Shown here in pieces: positions 62,933 to 64,000 of a stretch of DNA of 64,000 bases. Location: positions 248,001-312,000 of the forward strand of contig JAIVFJ010000020.1 in NCBI GenBank assembly GCA_025765615.1, given 5' to 3'. Position numbers and translations under genes: made by a program. How positions within the stretch are numbered: position 1 is the stretch's first letter; the number at the start of each line of letters is the position of its first letter. This stretch comes from Zopfochytrium polystomum. Taxonomy: Eukaryota; Chytridiomycota; Chytridiomycetes; Chytridiales; Chytridiaceae. The notes below the pieces were generated by a model that was given only the letters and a program-made list of their open reading frames with translations, searched no databases and was not told the DNA's origin.

Positions 62933-64000
62933 TCACGCAGTGATGCATTTGATTGTCAGCTTTGCGTCCGTATCGGACAAACAGACTCCCCAGTCCTCCT
63001 CGTCTGCCACGATGATAGGAGTTCCCTCAGGATCGACATACTCGAAACTGTCAATCACGACTCTGTCGTCGCCTGCGCCGTCGAGAAGCGCGGTCGCCTT
63101 TTCTTCGAGTTTGCGCACCAGGGACGCGAAGGTTATGTTCCGAGAAATCTTGACCGCAACAAAGAAGTCCGCCATCAAGAAGTATGCCTTGACCTGGACA
63201 AAACGGTCTTCGATTTCGCGACGAGTCGTTGGACCACCAAGCGAATGCGAGCGGAGTAGCGCGGAGCGGCGAGAGACATCTCTCTCCCGGTTTGATCTTC
63301 CTCGCCCCCTGTCATCCTCATCGTCGTCATTTCCATTTTCATACTCGTCATCCGTACTGAAGCGTTTTGACGGCGCGGGCCGTGGGGGTGTCGCCTTCTC
63401 TGTGTTGTTGCGTCGCAAGCTGGAGCTTCGAGCGGGGCGCTCCCGGCTGGGCGAGCGACGTCTGGTGGCAGGGGGGGAAGCTCCACGAGATTCCCATGGG
63501 CGTGATATGGATTCCAAATTGGCCGGGGCGGAGGCCTCCCAATCGCGAACCGACCGTGAACCAGACGGCGATCGTGCAGGGGCCGGTCTCCGGGGATCTA
63601 CTCTTTCCAGAAGGGTTGGTCCTTCCCCAGAATCCATCATGATACCACCTGCGCTTCGAGAAAGTAAGCGATCGTATGGACTTGATGTAACAGTTGCACC
63701 CTTGCGCAGTGGGCGTTGTTCATATCGGTCTCCACTCGACCCCTCAACGAAGTCGTTCCTCTTTGGTGCAGTTGGTAGTGACTTGCTCCATAGTGGGGCT
63801 GAATTCGGTGGAAGTCGGCCAAGGGATGATGGGTATACCTGAACCACATCGTCCGGAGGAAGGTCCTCTGGGTAGTCCACGTCTGCATCCCCATACCTCC
63901 TTCCCCACTCCTGCAGGCGGCTCCCATCGGCAGTATTATTCCTTTGCAGTCGGCCCGAATCCAGCGAAGCACCCCCACTGCGAGTGATTTCGCGAACGAC
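62933..64000 (-). CDS. PB1-domain protein, C-terminal part (runs off the window)
   Basis: The minus-strand frame is open from the window edge to a TGA at 62933, about 355 codons. No in-frame start is needed within the window. The N-terminal part seen is Arg/Ser/Pro-rich and acidic in places (DDEYENGNDDDEDDRGRG) and looks disordered. The last ~95 residues form a PB1 fold: VKAYFLMADFFVAVKISRNI, a basic LVRKLEEK, then FEYVDPEGTPIIVADEEDW with an acidic OPCA-like cluster and KLTIKCI. PB1 domains pair with other PB1 proteins in polarity and NADPH-oxidase complexes (Bem1, Cdc24, NoxR). A C-terminal PB1 resembles Bem1 in position, but no SH3 or PX domain is visible in this fragment. Confidence 0.75.
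   Translation of the reverse strand, partial: VVREITRSGGASLDSGRLQRNNTADGSRLQEWGRRYGDADVDYPEDLPPDDVVQVYPSSLGRLPPNSAPLWSKSLPTAPKRNDFVEGSSGDRYEQRPLRKGATVTSSPYDRLLSRSAGGIMMDSGEGPTLLERVDPRRPAPARSPSGSRSVRDWEASAPANLESISRPWESRGASPPATRRRSPSRERPARSSSLRRNNTEKATPPRPAPSKRFSTDDEYENGNDDDEDDRGRGRSNRERDVSRRSALLRSHSLGGPTTRREIEDRFVQVKAYFLMADFFVAVKISRNITFASLVRKLEEKATALLDGAGDDRVVIDSFEYVDPEGTPIIVADEEDWGVCLSDTDAKLTIKCITA

Overview
This window looks like part of the nuclear genome of a zoosporic, early-diverging fungus (chytrid or blastoclad grade). The host genes have short introns of about 40-160 bp with GT...AG ends. Their products are fungal or eukaryotic in type: mitochondrial NAD-isocitrate dehydrogenase subunit, LSM1, a PHO80-like cyclin, an Oca/Siw14-type phosphatase homologue and a ZIP9-type zinc transporter. 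There is also a cyclic-nucleotide-gated channel, a gene type linked to zoospore signalling. The lineage is an inference; no rRNA gene is present to fix it.

Layout. 1-7627: a Copia-type LTR retrotransposon (family A) with two near-identical LTRs and a frameshifted pol. 7628-14029: relic DNA, an LTR of a second family (B/C), and a 5'-truncated LINE flanked by a 17-bp target duplication. 14807-17937: the cyclic-nucleotide-gated channel gene on the minus strand. 18256-40257: a nested retroelement graveyard. It holds a MITE family, a Copia relic (E) inserted in a MITE, converging copies of Copia family C, two solo LTRs of a third family (D) packed with heat-shock-element arrays, and a solo LTR of family A with a perfect 5-bp target duplication. 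40595-47501: a decayed Helitron (Rep/Pif1 helicase), itself split by a solo LTR (TSD AGATC) and by a 1454-bp element with inverted ends (TSD CCAG). 47502-64000: gene-rich host DNA.

Host genes. From left to right these are a PHO80-like cyclin (minus), IDH1 (plus, six exons), an Oca/Siw14-like protein (minus) divergent from LSM1 (plus, four exons) across a 188-bp spacer, a ZIP zinc transporter (plus), and the C-terminal part of a PB1-domain protein (minus, running off the window). They do not form one pathway. They cover central metabolism, mRNA decay, signalling or cell-cycle control, and metal homeostasis.

Two features stand out. The family D LTRs carry uninterrupted arrays of alternating GAA/TTC units, the binding pattern of heat-shock factor, upstream of a TATA box. 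This suggests a heat-inducible retroelement family. Several repeat pairs also differ mainly by CpG to TpG/CpA transitions, which points to past cytosine methylation of repeats.
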